Shown: one piece after another, positions 38,098 to 47,786 of the stretch | Position numbering within the stretch: position 1 is the first letter of the stretch | Layout of the letters: each line of letters starts with the position of its first letter | Source of the DNA: Thamnidium elegans | Lineage: Eukaryota; Mucoromycota; Mucoromycetes; Mucorales; Mucoraceae | Assembly (NCBI GenBank): GCA_025201345.1 | Contig: JAIXMG010000012.1 | Location: 558,001 to 622,000 of the forward strand | DNA length: 64,000 bases | Direction of reading: 5' to 3' | Program-made: the position numbers and the translations under genes | Notes under the pieces: model-generated | What the model saw: the letters and a program-made list of their open reading frames with translations, nothing else | Databases searched by the model: none | Told to the model about the DNA's origin: nothing

Positions 38098-38140
<43 letters not shown>

Positions 38141-39306
38141 TTCTTAACTTTTTGTCGTCAAAATATAAACATAATCCCTTCAGCAATAGAATAAAAAATT
38201 TCGATTGTTAAAGGTATATAACTATCTTTGAATAGTTTATAAAAAAAAAAGAAAAGAAAAAGAATATATCAGTTGTTTGTTATTATATGTTATTTTCGAA
38301 AATATTTTTTTATTTTTTTTTTAAAAAAAAAAATACACTAAAATCCCTCCTTTTTATATATCAGTGTCAAAAGAGTAATTCCAACAATAATGTGTGTTTA
38401 ATATATACTCATGCAATGTTATAATCGATTACTATCACTCAATTCTCCTGTTTATTACTTCCTTTTTTTTTTACTCACTTTTTTTTTTGCGAAAAATTAA
38501 CTAAAATAGAATTTTTCTTTTGTATTTCTTTGCACTATACTTAACTGACGAAACGTTCTAAATAACGAACTACGGCTTATAAAAATGATCAAGTTGTCTA
38601 CATATCGATGATATTGGCAATAAAAATAAGTTTCTCACTCGGTATGTTGAAAAACAAACCTTTTCTCCCCCTGTTTTTTAAAAAAAAGTCGACTGTTTTC
38701 GCTTTCTTCTCTATTAGCAAATCTCTCCTGACGATAAACTTGATTTAAGTATGATTAGTAATATCCATTTTTAATTGATTTGTACAAGGATATATAAACT
38801 ACTTGCGCTTATTATTGGTGAGAGGCGAGCGAAAAAAAAAATTTTTTTTTCAAAAATAAAAAATATTCTCACCTGTCTTTCGTACAAAAAACAAATATAA
38901 TACGCTATCTCGGAACATAAGTTGCACAAATGGGTTGCTTGAATAGTGCTCGTTGTAGTTGTTGACTTAGTGATACTCCATATAAGCAAAATTTGACAAT
39001 TACTTTATTGTTTCGAAAAATATAAAATACCTTTTTTTGTATCTAGTAGAATTCCCTCTTATCTAAGCGATAGGCTTTTTACGTATCTAAAATATTCATC
39101 AATTGAATAGAAAGTAACTTTTCTGCATTTAATGGATACAAGATACGGTAAAGTTTCTGTTTTTTTTTTCAAAAAAAAAAAATCGCAATTGGTTTTATAC
39201 AGGGTAAGTACTACAAGCTATTTCCCCAGTCTGGCTAAAACTATCGACTTTACTGAATCGTTTTTTCTTTTTTTTTCTCTTCTCTTCCCAGGCATTCTAT
39301 CGTTAC
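37175..39306. other. Intergenic region with very long homopolymers
   Basis: It contains a poly-A of about 35 at 38103-38137, others near 37390-37410, and T/A palindromic tracts near 37499-37520 and 38315-38334. A minus-strand frame near 38870-38989 ends at a GTGAGA donor and may be a downstream exon of the candidate gene at 39307-39877, but the link is unproven. Confidence 0.4.
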
Positions 39307-39877
39307 CATAGATTTTAACTGAAAGAATGGGTTAGAATAATGTTTTTTTTTCGAAAAATAAAAAAGGAAAGAAAGAAGACGTTATTTTTATTTTACTCGG
39401 TAATGGTTACGTATGACAGTCATCATATTGCGATTATATTGTGACTGACAGTAGATATAAAAACTTACTTTGCTTTTTATGTACACGAAGTATAGAATTC
39501 TTCTTACTAAGGTAAGACATATTCTCGGTTCCTAAAACAGACGATTATTATCGAACCTTATTGATTTGAAAAAGTGTGAGAAAAGCGTAAAAAAAACCCT
39601 TTTTTTCGGTTACTAATACCGAAATGCTTCTTCGATTGTTTTTGTATTCTACGTCAAAACGTTTTGAACCTGCGGTAATCGAGATAAACAGAAAAGACTA
39701 AATTTTAACGGTCACGGTGACGAAGCTAGTAAGAGTACGCTTACCTCCTTGATCCCATTACTACCAGATACTTTCTCTTCAAAAAAAGAAAAGAAAAAAG
39801 ATATAGAACGATCTAAAGATATGTATTGAATTGGGTGAGTAATATAAAATACTAGAACTGTCGCTATAAACTTCCAT
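39307..39877 (-). CDS. Candidate small-exon gene, partial, product not recognised
   Basis: Five phase-consistent exon blocks follow an ATG at 39877: 39853-39877, 39745-39776, 39670-39697, 39469-39531 and a 12-nt block at 39307-39318. They read MEVYSDSSKKVSGSNGIKE, SFLFISITA, GTENMSYLSKKNSILRVHKKQ and IKIY. Donors include GTAAGC, GTAAGT and GTAACG, with CTAAC-like branch points before the last block. The 3' continuation was not found. Composition is coding-like, but no family is recognised, and chance chaining in AT-rich DNA cannot be excluded. Confidence 0.3.
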
Positions 39878-40612
39878 TGATACTTGATATGGCTGGCACT
39901 GAATTATCCGGAAAGTTTTGCTTCGGTAAACCCAAGAATAAATCATTTCTTTTCTCTTTCTAACAATAGCACGCCATTTAAGAATAAAATATATATTGAG
40001 TGTTACTTATTTTTAACCTCCTTCAACTTTTTTTTTTTTTTTTGTAACAAGAAGCCATCAGCCCCCAAGTAATAGAGTTTCCGTGGAACACTAAGTTATA
40101 CCGGTCGTATATATGTGATAATTTCTATATACAAATATATTCTTTTAGCACCAATGAAAAAAAAAATTGTAGGGAGCATTTAAGCTTTTTTAAAGCTTTA
40201 AACCGTCAAACCATCTATCCTAAAAGTATATATTATCGATATTTTAGATCGGTTAGGTCTAGGTTTAGATAATTCATATTCATTTTATTCGTATCTTTTA
40301 TTAAATGTGTCGATACCAGCCTGGTGAGAGGTATTCGGAATTGCCTACTAGTAACAATGGTTTTTTGAGGTTTAGTGATACCGGTGGCTCGGTCATAGTT
40401 TACATTTGGCGATTTTCGCTATTTTGCGTGTATGACAGCACAGACCCTTCAAACGTTTAATACTCAGATACCAAAGTTTATATACCGTTTGTTTTTTTTC
40501 TATATCCAGATGCCTGTTTACTTTTAATAGTTCAATTGTTATTAGATCGACTATCACAGATGTATACGTTAAGTTTTCATTCGAGGTTTACGAGGCAATT
40601 GAAAACCTATAT

Positions 40613-40906
40613 GAGTAATAATACACATAGAGAAGCTTATTTTCCTACATGTATTATTGTTACTGTCACCTATTATCGTAACTCGACTATCAACTAATGT
40701 ATCTATTAAACTTTTCAATTGGACGTTTATAATAACAAAGGAACAGGTAATAAATACATTTGACGAGATTTTCTCCTGCTTTTTATAGTGCTGGGAAACG
40801 TAAAACAAGAAATTTAATTTAGTCTTACAGCAGACACAAAATTTCTTGGCAAGATTAAAAAGTAAAACCATTTATGAAGCGAGTCGATGATAATAGCTGA
40901 AGCCTG

Positions 40907-40953
<47 letters not shown>

Positions 40954-41146
40954 AGCGAACTGTGAGTAATATAATACACTTAAAGAAGCTTTTCTCCTGT
41001 TTTCTAAGGCTAGATACATAAAATAAGATATTAGTTTAGTCTGACGGCAAGCATAGACTTTCTTGACAACATTTAAAAGTGAAACCAGATCGTACAAATG
41101 TTATAACACGAGTCGATGATGGTTGCTGAAACGAAGCCTGTAGCGA
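40613..41146. repeat. Diverged direct duplication separated by a long poly-A
   Basis: The segment at about 40762-40910 and the one at about 40985-41146 share a series of blocks in the same order: TTTTCTCCTG, AAATT/ATATTAGTTTAGTCT, the AGCAGACACA / GGCAAGCATA region, GAGTCGATGATGGTTGCTGA-like sequence and GAAGCCTG. An ATAATACAC...GAAGCTT block precedes both (about 40618 and 40970). A run of more than 30 A residues lies between them (about 40910-40951). On the minus strand the two copies translate to related but stop-containing peptides (VVKKVYACRQTKL and LAKKFCVCCKTKL). Confidence 0.6.
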
Positions 41147-41356
41147 AAAGCTGAGCATTATTTGGAAGTACAACTATCGGTGATTCAAAAAATATGATTC
41201 TTCAACATCCTATGAAAATAAAGTACGCAAAAACCTGTACAAAAAAAAAAAAAAGAGTCACTAGGTACTCCTTTAATACCTCCTTTGTTTATACGTGGCT
41301 AACAACAACAAATGAAGAATATCAACCCCCCTTTTTATTCTTTTTTCCTTTTTTAA

Positions 41357-41859
41357 ATGACTTTTGATTTTGAAGAAAAGCAAGGCGATCTATTTGAATC
41401 GATCGTGCCTACTGATAGCGTCGTATTATGCGTAACTGAGGATTTAAAATTAGCAAGTAAAGGTGTGACGGGTTCAATTCGCCAAAGATTAGCTAATCAA
41501 CTATCACAAGCTCATAAGAAATCGGTTGGACAAGTAGGATATTTCACTTTGCAACAAAAGCGTCATGTATTTTATCTGGTTACTAGACAGAAATCGTATA
41601 ATAAGCCTTCTGTTAATGATATTGAAACTTGTTTGATTGAATTAAGAAAAGTTTGTGAAAAATTAAATGTGTATAACTTGGCTTTACCGCGTGAGTTGGA
41701 AGGATTACAAGAAAAGTATTTAAAAGACGTGTTATTTAACGTATTTCAAGGTAAATTTTGTTTTTTTGTTTTTGCTTGTAAAAAGTTTATTAAATCATCT
41801 TCCCTTGGAATTTTTTAGGTTGGCCTGGTAAGATGGTCATGTATCAATCACCAGAATAA
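41357..41859 (+). CDS. OARD1/TARG1-like macrodomain protein with altered active-site loop
   Basis: Two exons (41357-41750, 41819-41859) give 144 residues, a single macrodomain. Start QGDLF and then VVLCVTEDLKLASKGV match the ADP-ribose-binding first loop of OARD1-type macrodomains. GQVGYFTLQQKRHVFYLVT and KSYNKPSVNDIETCLIELRKVCEKL follow the same fold, including the lysine-rich loop used by TARG1. The segment that in OARD1 is GCGLD, carrying the catalytic Asp, reads ELEGLQ here. The protein may bind ADP-ribose derivatives; whether it still hydrolyses ADP-ribosyl bonds is doubtful. The alternative is a Poa1-like phosphatase branch. Confidence 0.7.
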
Positions 41860-42094
41860 CAAGTACTCTTACAGATAAAAAATAATGATTGACCAGTTGC
41901 ATCTTTTTTAATTGAGGTTTAAAAATAAATAAATAAAAAAATTCCAGATATGTACTCCATCAGTACTTTATCTCACATCATTTTATGAGGAAGGGTTTCT
42001 TACAATGTACAAATAGAAAAAAAAAGAGAGAAACCGGAAAAAGGTATTATATGCGTAATGTCGATATGAGGGGATCTATGTCCCAAAAGCAGTA

Positions 42095-42393
42095 CAGTGC
42101 GGCTGGTAAATATTGTCACTTTGTGAAAAATAAATGTCGCTAAGCCAAAAACATATGGCAGTTATTGAAATCTAATTATCGGTTTGGGCAAAAATATTTG
42201 CAAAAACCATTCAGATCACTAACTATTACATTGGAAGAGTTCCAAAACTCTAACACCCTGCATTACTAAATACCTTAATGAAATCCTAATGAATAAAATT
42301 AAAATACAGCCAATCATAAATGTGTATGCACATTTAGATTATTTGTACGGTTACGGGTACGGTTACGGGTACAGGTACGGGTACTTTTTTTTT
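42095..42393 (+). repeat. Left terminal inverted repeat
   Basis: It begins CAGTGCGGCTGGTAAATATT and ends in the GGTTAC/GGGTAC array and a T run. Relative to the right arm it has an extra GCATTACTAAATACCTT after CACCCT. Confidence 0.9.
42345..42384 (+). repeat. GGTTAC/GGGTAC array at inner edge of left TIR
   Basis: Forty bases made almost wholly of 6-bp units GGTTAC, GGGTAC and AGGTAC, each sharing a GTAC or TTAC core. The array ends 30 bp before the start codon of the plus-strand gene. Confidence 0.85.
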
Positions 42394-42413
42394 ACTCTTC
42401 AGTTTTCATTACA

Positions 42414-42991
42414 ATGAGTGAAAGTAGGTAAACTTGTAAAGTCAATTAGACTACTTTGCTGATAGCTCTTTAGTTGTGAAAGTTTTACAAAGCTCTACAT
42501 TTATTAAATTGCTTACTGAATCCATTATAAAAAAGGATTGTCCTAATTTTAGTTTTGTTCAAGTAGAATTTTTGGGTAATGGTTCTTATTTTGTTCTTTA
42601 CATGGCTCAATCATGTGCAATCCTTTTGGAGATTCAGTCAAATATTACAAAAATTTCGATGAAACAGTCAGCCAAAAAATGTTTGGAGATATTCTATCGC
42701 TTTGACATTCAACATTTGCTTGTTATTCTTTGTACTGACAAGATCTCCTCGTCAGTAAGATCACTGCTATCAGCCACTTTGGAAAATTCTCATTGGCAGA
42801 TACTCGATAGTACTGTATGGGCGGAAAAGTGCTTAATCGTCCTCAAAGATGCAATTAACTCTAGTGAAGACGAATCAAACAAACTTGACCCATTAGTGGT
42901 ATTTGCGATCTATTTTTCAGATGATAAAATGCAGAAACAAAAGCTGCGAGATGCTGGCAATCCCATTATGAGGGATATAAGTGATTGTTAG
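42414..42991 (+). CDS. PD-(D/E)XK-like protein with altered active site (element gene 1)
   Basis: Two exons (42414-42423, 42474-42991) joined at GTAGGT and TTTAG give 175 residues starting MSEIVKVLQSS. It aligns with the first half of the other gene in this element: AILLEIQSNI with PLIVEIQHTI, CLEIFYRFD with CLQAFTRYH, LLVILCTDKI with PIILIICAEKL, and AEKCLIVLKDAI with AEQCYIISKESI. Glu57-x-Gln59 is retained, but the position of the partner's catalytic-type Asp is Tyr42 (SYFVLY against SDMVLE). It lacks the C-terminal half of the larger protein. Likely a nuclease-dead partner or a decayed paralogue. Confidence 0.7.
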
Positions 42992-43237
42992 TCGTACTTA
43001 TGACTTTATCAAAATTGGTCCTTCTTGAGTGCCGCTCATCAGTTATAGACTATTACAACGATTTAAATGTTATGTTTTTAATAAGAATTCTAACGAGTTT
43101 TCTCATCTTTTAAACTAAAGATATATAGACATTTGTTATTTTTTTAGCACTTTTTACAGCATGTTACATATTAAATTAGTGACTGATAAAGGAATCACGG
43201 ATGGTTAGTTGATACCCAAACGTAGAGAAAGGATTAT

Positions 43238-44287
43238 TTAATTTGAATTATCAGGATTTGTTTCTTTTGACTTTCCTTTTTTGATATACTTGAAGAATTG
43301 TTGGCGTAATGATTCAGAATTTTTATAATTTAATATATTTAAATTCTCCCCTTCTTTTAGACAAGCGATCCAACTCATTCTTTTCCCTTGCTCCATTGTC
43401 TTTTGTTTAAATTCGGCGACAAATTTCATGGCTTCTTCATACATGTTACCGTTTCTGTCAATTGTGGTGGTGGCTGTGGATGTTGTTGGTGGTGGGGGGA
43501 CACTCGTATTTTTTTTATTTGAAGAAGATTCTGCAGTAAATAGCTCTTCATATTTCCTTTTCATCGTCAGAGCTCTTGACTTTGCACTGTTTACGGCTTC
43601 TCCCAACTGTGGTTGATTAAGTGAATATGTGAGTGCCAATAATTTATCATATTCCACAAGTTGAAAATCTATAAATGAAAGCGGCGTATCTTTGTTAATG
43701 GTGCTAATTTGATGCTGGAATATTGTTGAGGTGTATAAGTATTGAATGGTTGAATCAATTTTGAATGGATGATCTGTTAATGAGAGACTACGGTTTATAA
43801 AAAAAGAACCAAGTGCAATTAATGGGTTCAGGGGAGTCAGCAAATTATCTTCGATACTTTCTTTAGAAATAATGTAACATTGTTCTGCCCATGGCTGTGA
43901 AAAGTATGAAAAGACACCTGGGAGCTTGCTTAGTTTCACATGTTTATGTATATCTTGATTAAGCTTCTCTGCACAAATAATCAATATTATAGGATCATTA
44001 TGGTATCTTGTAAACGCTTGTAAGCAATAGTTGACAGTTCTTTTCATGAATGATTTGTTGATTGTATGCTGAATTTCCACGATTAGAGGAGGGAGATCTG
44101 AGAGAGCGTTCTTTGGCTCAAGAACCATGTCGGAGCGTGTACCGTCTGTCCATTCGCAATTTCCAATAAAATAATCGTCTGTTGTTTTTACCAGAGAATC
44201 AGTGATAAGATTTACAATTTTGGGATCTCTTAGGATTCCTTTGGCCATTTGATCTTTTCCAGACTTTAATTTCGTAGGTAAACTCAT
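43238..44287 (-). CDS. PD-(D/E)XK-like protein, Rpn/YhgA-type core (element gene 2)
   Basis: A single open frame of 349 residues. Residues about 20-165 form the core: ITDSLVKTTDDYF, then Asp53 in TRSDMVLE and the Glu71-Ile-Gln73 motif in LPPLIVEIQHTINKSFMKR, and then IILIICAEKL, AEQCYIISKES and LNPLIALGSFF. The D-xn-ExQ pattern with the helical block after it is that of PD-(D/E)XK enzymes of the Rpn/YhgA transposase-associated group. From memory, similar proteins are abundant in Mucorales. The second half is polar, with a Pro/Thr-rich linker and a Lys-rich tail. The start codon lies about 20 bp inside the right TIR. Confidence 0.75.
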   Translation of the reverse strand: MSLPTKLKSGKDQMAKGILRDPKIVNLITDSLVKTTDDYFIGNCEWTDGTRSDMVLEPKNALSDLPPLIVEIQHTINKSFMKRTVNYCLQAFTRYHNDPIILIICAEKLNQDIHKHVKLSKLPGVFSYFSQPWAEQCYIISKESIEDNLLTPLNPLIALGSFFINRSLSLTDHPFKIDSTIQYLYTSTIFQHQISTINKDTPLSFIDFQLVEYDKLLALTYSLNQPQLGEAVNSAKSRALTMKRKYEELFTAESSSNKKNTSVPPPPTTSTATTTIDRNGNMYEEAMKFVAEFKQKTMEQGKRMSWIACLKEGENLNILNYKNSESLRQQFFKYIKKGKSKETNPDNSN

Positions 44288-44307
44288 AAAAATTTAACAA
44301 CTAAAGG

Positions 44308-44596
44308 AAAAAAAAAAGTACCCGTACCTGTACCCGTATCCTTACCCGTAACCGTAACCGTACAAATAATCTAAATGTGCATACACATTTATGATTGGCT
44401 GTATTTTAATTTTATTCATTGGGATTTCATTAGGGTGTTAGAGTTTTGGAACTCTTCCAATGTAATAGTTAGTGATCTGAATGGTTTTTGCAAATATTTT
44501 TGCCCAAACCGATAATTAGATTTCAATAACTGCCATATGTTTTTGGCTTAGCGACATTTATTTTTCACAAAGTGACAATATTTACCAGCCGCACTG
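44308..44596 (-). repeat. Right terminal inverted repeat
   Basis: Inverted copy of the left arm. It ends (outer side) in CCAGCCGCACTG followed by TA. The inner GTACCC/GTAACC array at about 44318-44363 mirrors the left array with slightly different unit order. Confidence 0.9.
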
Positions 44597-44747
44597 TATA
44601 TATACAAACAAAAACTTTATGTGGGGCCCGGTTCTTCAATTTTTCTCACACTAAAGTAAAACATGTATTAAAACTTTCACAAATGACGTTCCTGGGGGGA
44701 GGACTTTCTTTTCTCTCTTTTTTAATTTTTTTTAGAAAAAAAAAAAA

Positions 44748-46189
44748 ATGAGTTCTGACGAAGAACAAACATCTTTACTTAACAATAGGGCAGGCTATCA
44801 TGGTCAAAGCCATTGGAATCGATTAAAGAAAAGTACTATGGTAATTTATATTCCTTATACTGTTAAAAATAAATAAATAAAAACTTAATTATTCGTTAAA
44901 AGATTATTCGTGCTTTCTGTGTATTTTCAGTTTTGATTGCTTTAGCTGGTGGTACTTGGATTATTCAACGGTGCTTAAATACAAATAAAGAAATCGACTT
45001 TAGCTCATTAAAGGATTACTGTAAACACATTCCTTCCATTCAATCGGATGAATACACAGGACGTCATAAACGATTAGCCAAAACTTTAGAAGCTGAAAAC
45101 GTCGATGCTTTAATTATGGAAGGTGGAGCTTCTATGGTCTACTATACCAATATTGAATGGTCGTTATCCGAAAGAGCATTTATGGTTATTCTCCGTGTAA
45201 ATAGTTCTGAACCAACTGGTATCCACACCACCATCGTCACTCCTGCGTTTGAAGCAACTCGTGCTCAAGAGAGTTTAAAACATGCTAATTTACCCTCAAC
45301 TATTCAACCCGATATTGTTGAATGGCTTGAACATAAATCTCCTTTTGAATCTGTAAAGAGTTTGTTTCAAAATGATAAGCCTGAGAGTGTGATTATTGAA
45401 CAAAACGCTAGATTGTTTATCTATGAAGGCGTTTCGAACGCATTAAAAGATACTCGTGTAGTTATGGCTCCTCAATCGATTCGTAAATTACGCATGGTCA
45501 AATCTTCAGCCGAATTAGATATTATGCGTTGCGCCAATACAGTCACTGATTTAGCCATTCGTGCGGTACGTCCTCATATCCAAGTAGGCATGACCGAATT
45601 CGACATTCAAAAGATCATGTCGAGAGCACTTGAGGTTGCTGGACTAACAAATACTTGGGTGCTTGCTTTGGTCGATGAAAACGCAGCTTTGCCTCACGGT
45701 TCTTCCAGCACCAAGAAAATTACAAAAGAAAGCACGGTTTTGATTGATACCGGAGGAGAAATTTTAAAGTATCAATCGGACGTTACCAGAACTTTCTTTA
45801 TGGGTGAAAGAGGTACGAATCAGACTATCGAAGATGCTTGGTATCTTGTGCGCCGTGCACAAGAAAATGTATTGAATCGTACAGGAGCTGGAATGAGCTG
45901 TGCGGAGTTGGATTTAACGGCTCGTCATGTTATTGAAAGTGGTGGGTTTGGAAGGTATTTTACGCATAGACTTGGTCATGGCATTGGGCTGGAAGGTCAT
46001 GAGGAGCCTTATTTAAACCAAGGGAACACAGACCAGTTTGTTACGCCAGGTATGACGTTCAGTGTTGAACCGGGAATTTACGTCACTCACCAGTTCGGTA
46101 TTCGTCTCGAAGATGTGGTGGTCGTTGGTCAAGACGGAAAATTAGAATTATTGACGAGTGGGTTAGCTCAGAACCCTTGGACACTTTAA
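44748..46189 (+). CDS. Membrane-anchored M24 metallopeptidase (Xaa-Pro aminopeptidase-like)
   Basis: Two exons (44748-44840, 44903-46189) give 459 residues. A short polar N-terminus is followed by one hydrophobic segment (FCVFSVLIALAGGTWII, about residues 36-52), suggesting a type II membrane protein. The creatinase-like N-terminal domain (RHKRLAKTLEAENVDALIM) precedes a pita-bread catalytic domain with all metal ligands: IDTGGEILKYQSDVTRTF (two Asp), HRLGHGIGLEGHEEP (His), FSVEPGIY (Glu) and IRLEDVV (Glu). It should release N-terminal residues before proline or cleave X-Pro dipeptides, probably in an endomembrane or surface compartment. It lies directly right of the TIR element. Confidence 0.93.
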
Positions 46190-46686
46190 TAAAGAATACA
46201 TAGATAATAACTGTTGTCATTCTCTCTTACTTTATGCCTTTATACAGTAAATGCAATACCGATATGTGTGTGTGTTTTTTTTATATAAACAACAGGGCAT
46301 TTTTTTTTAAAGTCATAAATAACACTTATCATCATCATGAAATAATACATGGACATTATCACATACGCTATTTATTATAGACAGCTAAACGAAGCAAGAG
46401 GGCGTTTAAATAACCCGTTGACCACAGAAATGGCTTTCGTTTTCATGGTAATGTTTTCTTTTTGCTTTGCGCAAAGTTGAAAAGTAATAATAGATTTGTT
46501 TCTTCCAAGAGCCAATATTAGATTATAGATACTTGAATGTAAATCGTCAAGGCGTGAAATGACATTAAACAATATCCGGTTTGATTAAGAAAATAACTAT
46601 CGTCGTCACTTCGAGCTTGACATTCATATGGCCCTTTTCTTAAAAGGATATAAAATGTTGGGACCTGTACAAAATAATAGGTTATA

Positions 46687-46687
<1 letters not shown>

Positions 46688-46719
<32 letters not shown>

Positions 46720-46754
46720 AACGCGTGTATTCATTTGTCCCTTACCAGTAGCCT

Positions 46755-46789
<35 letters not shown>
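46688..46789. repeat. Poly-A (about 30) and poly-T (about 32) facing each other across 40 bp
   Basis: An A run at 46688-46717 and a T run at 46758-46789 are complementary and could fold with a 40-base loop. Homopolymer lengths may be affected by sequencing. Confidence 0.8.
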
Positions 46790-46790
<1 letters not shown>

Positions 46791-46912
46791 AGGAGTTGTA
46801 CTGTCATCATAATCGATGATACAGAGTAGAGACCGTCGTTCGTCATTTCAGCGGTTAACAAGAAGGCCAATCGATAAAAATTTAATAGACGTGGCGGTGA
46901 TATTGTCACGTT

Positions 46913-46948
46913 TGATCGCCACCTCGTAAACTGCGTTGGTGGCGATCA
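46913..46948. repeat. Perfect 11-bp stem-loop
   Basis: TGATCGCCACC and GGTGGCGATCA are exact reverse complements separated by a 14-base loop. The stem is GC-rich in a very AT-rich setting, with a related GTGGCGGTGAT just upstream (about 46891). Confidence 0.75.
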
Positions 46949-47786
46949 TAACGGCGTGATCAGGCTGCTTTATTTTTTCATTTTCATTCATGCTTATATT
47001 TGCACTGAAGAAAAAACATCGTGAAAAACAAATAAAAAATACAAGTAAATAAATGAGACAAAGTTAGTACATACCAGCGCGCTAATCATTCCTCATCATC
47101 GTCCTTATGATCAGTCGTTAGTAATCCTTGTAATAAGGGATGCACGAAGGAGGAAGAGAGCTCACTTTCATGATTAGTTTTTTTATAGTGGTTATGGACA
47201 ATTGAGTGAAAAAAATTCAATTTTCTTGCACAAGTGTTTCGTATACTGCATTCAGAGTTCGTACACAGAAGCAGTCAAGTGCTTTCATGAGAAAATCTTT
47301 GATACACGTTAAGAAAAAAAGTGTTGCGTATTATTTTTACATACCTTTTATGCACGACGGTTGCTCTAAGAAAAACTGTATTCGTTTGTACAGACATAAA
47401 GAAAAGGAAAGGGAGATAAAAAAAAAAAGAAGAGAGAGAGCAATAATAAATGAAAAAAACTTTACGAAAAAAAAATTTCTTAAAATTGGTTAATTTATCA
47501 TATATTATATGCTGTATTTATACGTGTTTTAATTGTTAATCATTGTTCCAACTTATTTCATGCATGAACGTGTAACAAGATTTTCCCTTTTTATTTTCCA
47601 AAAAGTCGATTTTCTATATCGGCGGATGTTCTTATTAAATTGATTTTGGAAACAGTAAAGAAAAACACTTCTCTAAATCAAAAAGCCTGTCTCTAAAAGT
47701 ACTATTACCATTTCTTTCTTCTTTTTGTAGATTAGTTATGGACGAAATGACCGGGACGCCTCATAATAATAGATAACACACCTCAT

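Larger units (their letters stand above)
42095..44596. mobile_element. 2.5-kb TIR element carrying two PD-(D/E)XK-like genes
   Basis: Both ends begin CAGTGCGGCTGG in inverted orientation and both are flanked by TA (42093-42094 and 44597-44598), fitting insertion at a duplicated TA as in Tc1/mariner-type elements. The inverted arms (42095-42393 and 44308-44596) are nearly identical apart from a 17-bp indel and a few substitutions. Between them are two convergent genes, 42414-42991 (+) and 43238-44287 (-). No DDE transposase is encoded, so mobilisation in trans by an IS630/Tc1-type enzyme, or by an activity of the nuclease-like proteins, must be assumed. The near identity of the arms suggests recent movement or arm conversion. 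Confidence 0.8.
46190..47786. other. Intergenic region with A/T hairpin tracts
   Basis: It holds the poly-A/poly-T pair at 46688-46789 and the GC-rich hairpin at 46913-46948, both listed separately. No gene is supported; a 95-codon plus frame (47206-47493) is lysine-rich and looks random. Confidence 0.4.

Noticed and set aside
39889..40255. Plus-strand two-exon frame starting MAGTELSGKFCF
   Set aside because: Its start lies about 12 bp from the divergent start of a better-supported minus-strand chain, and the downstream frame looks random.
42345..42384. GGTTAC/GGGTAC array read as telomere-like repeat
   Set aside because: The units are not TTAGGG-type, the array is only 40 bp, and it occurs at both TIR inner edges, so it belongs to the element.
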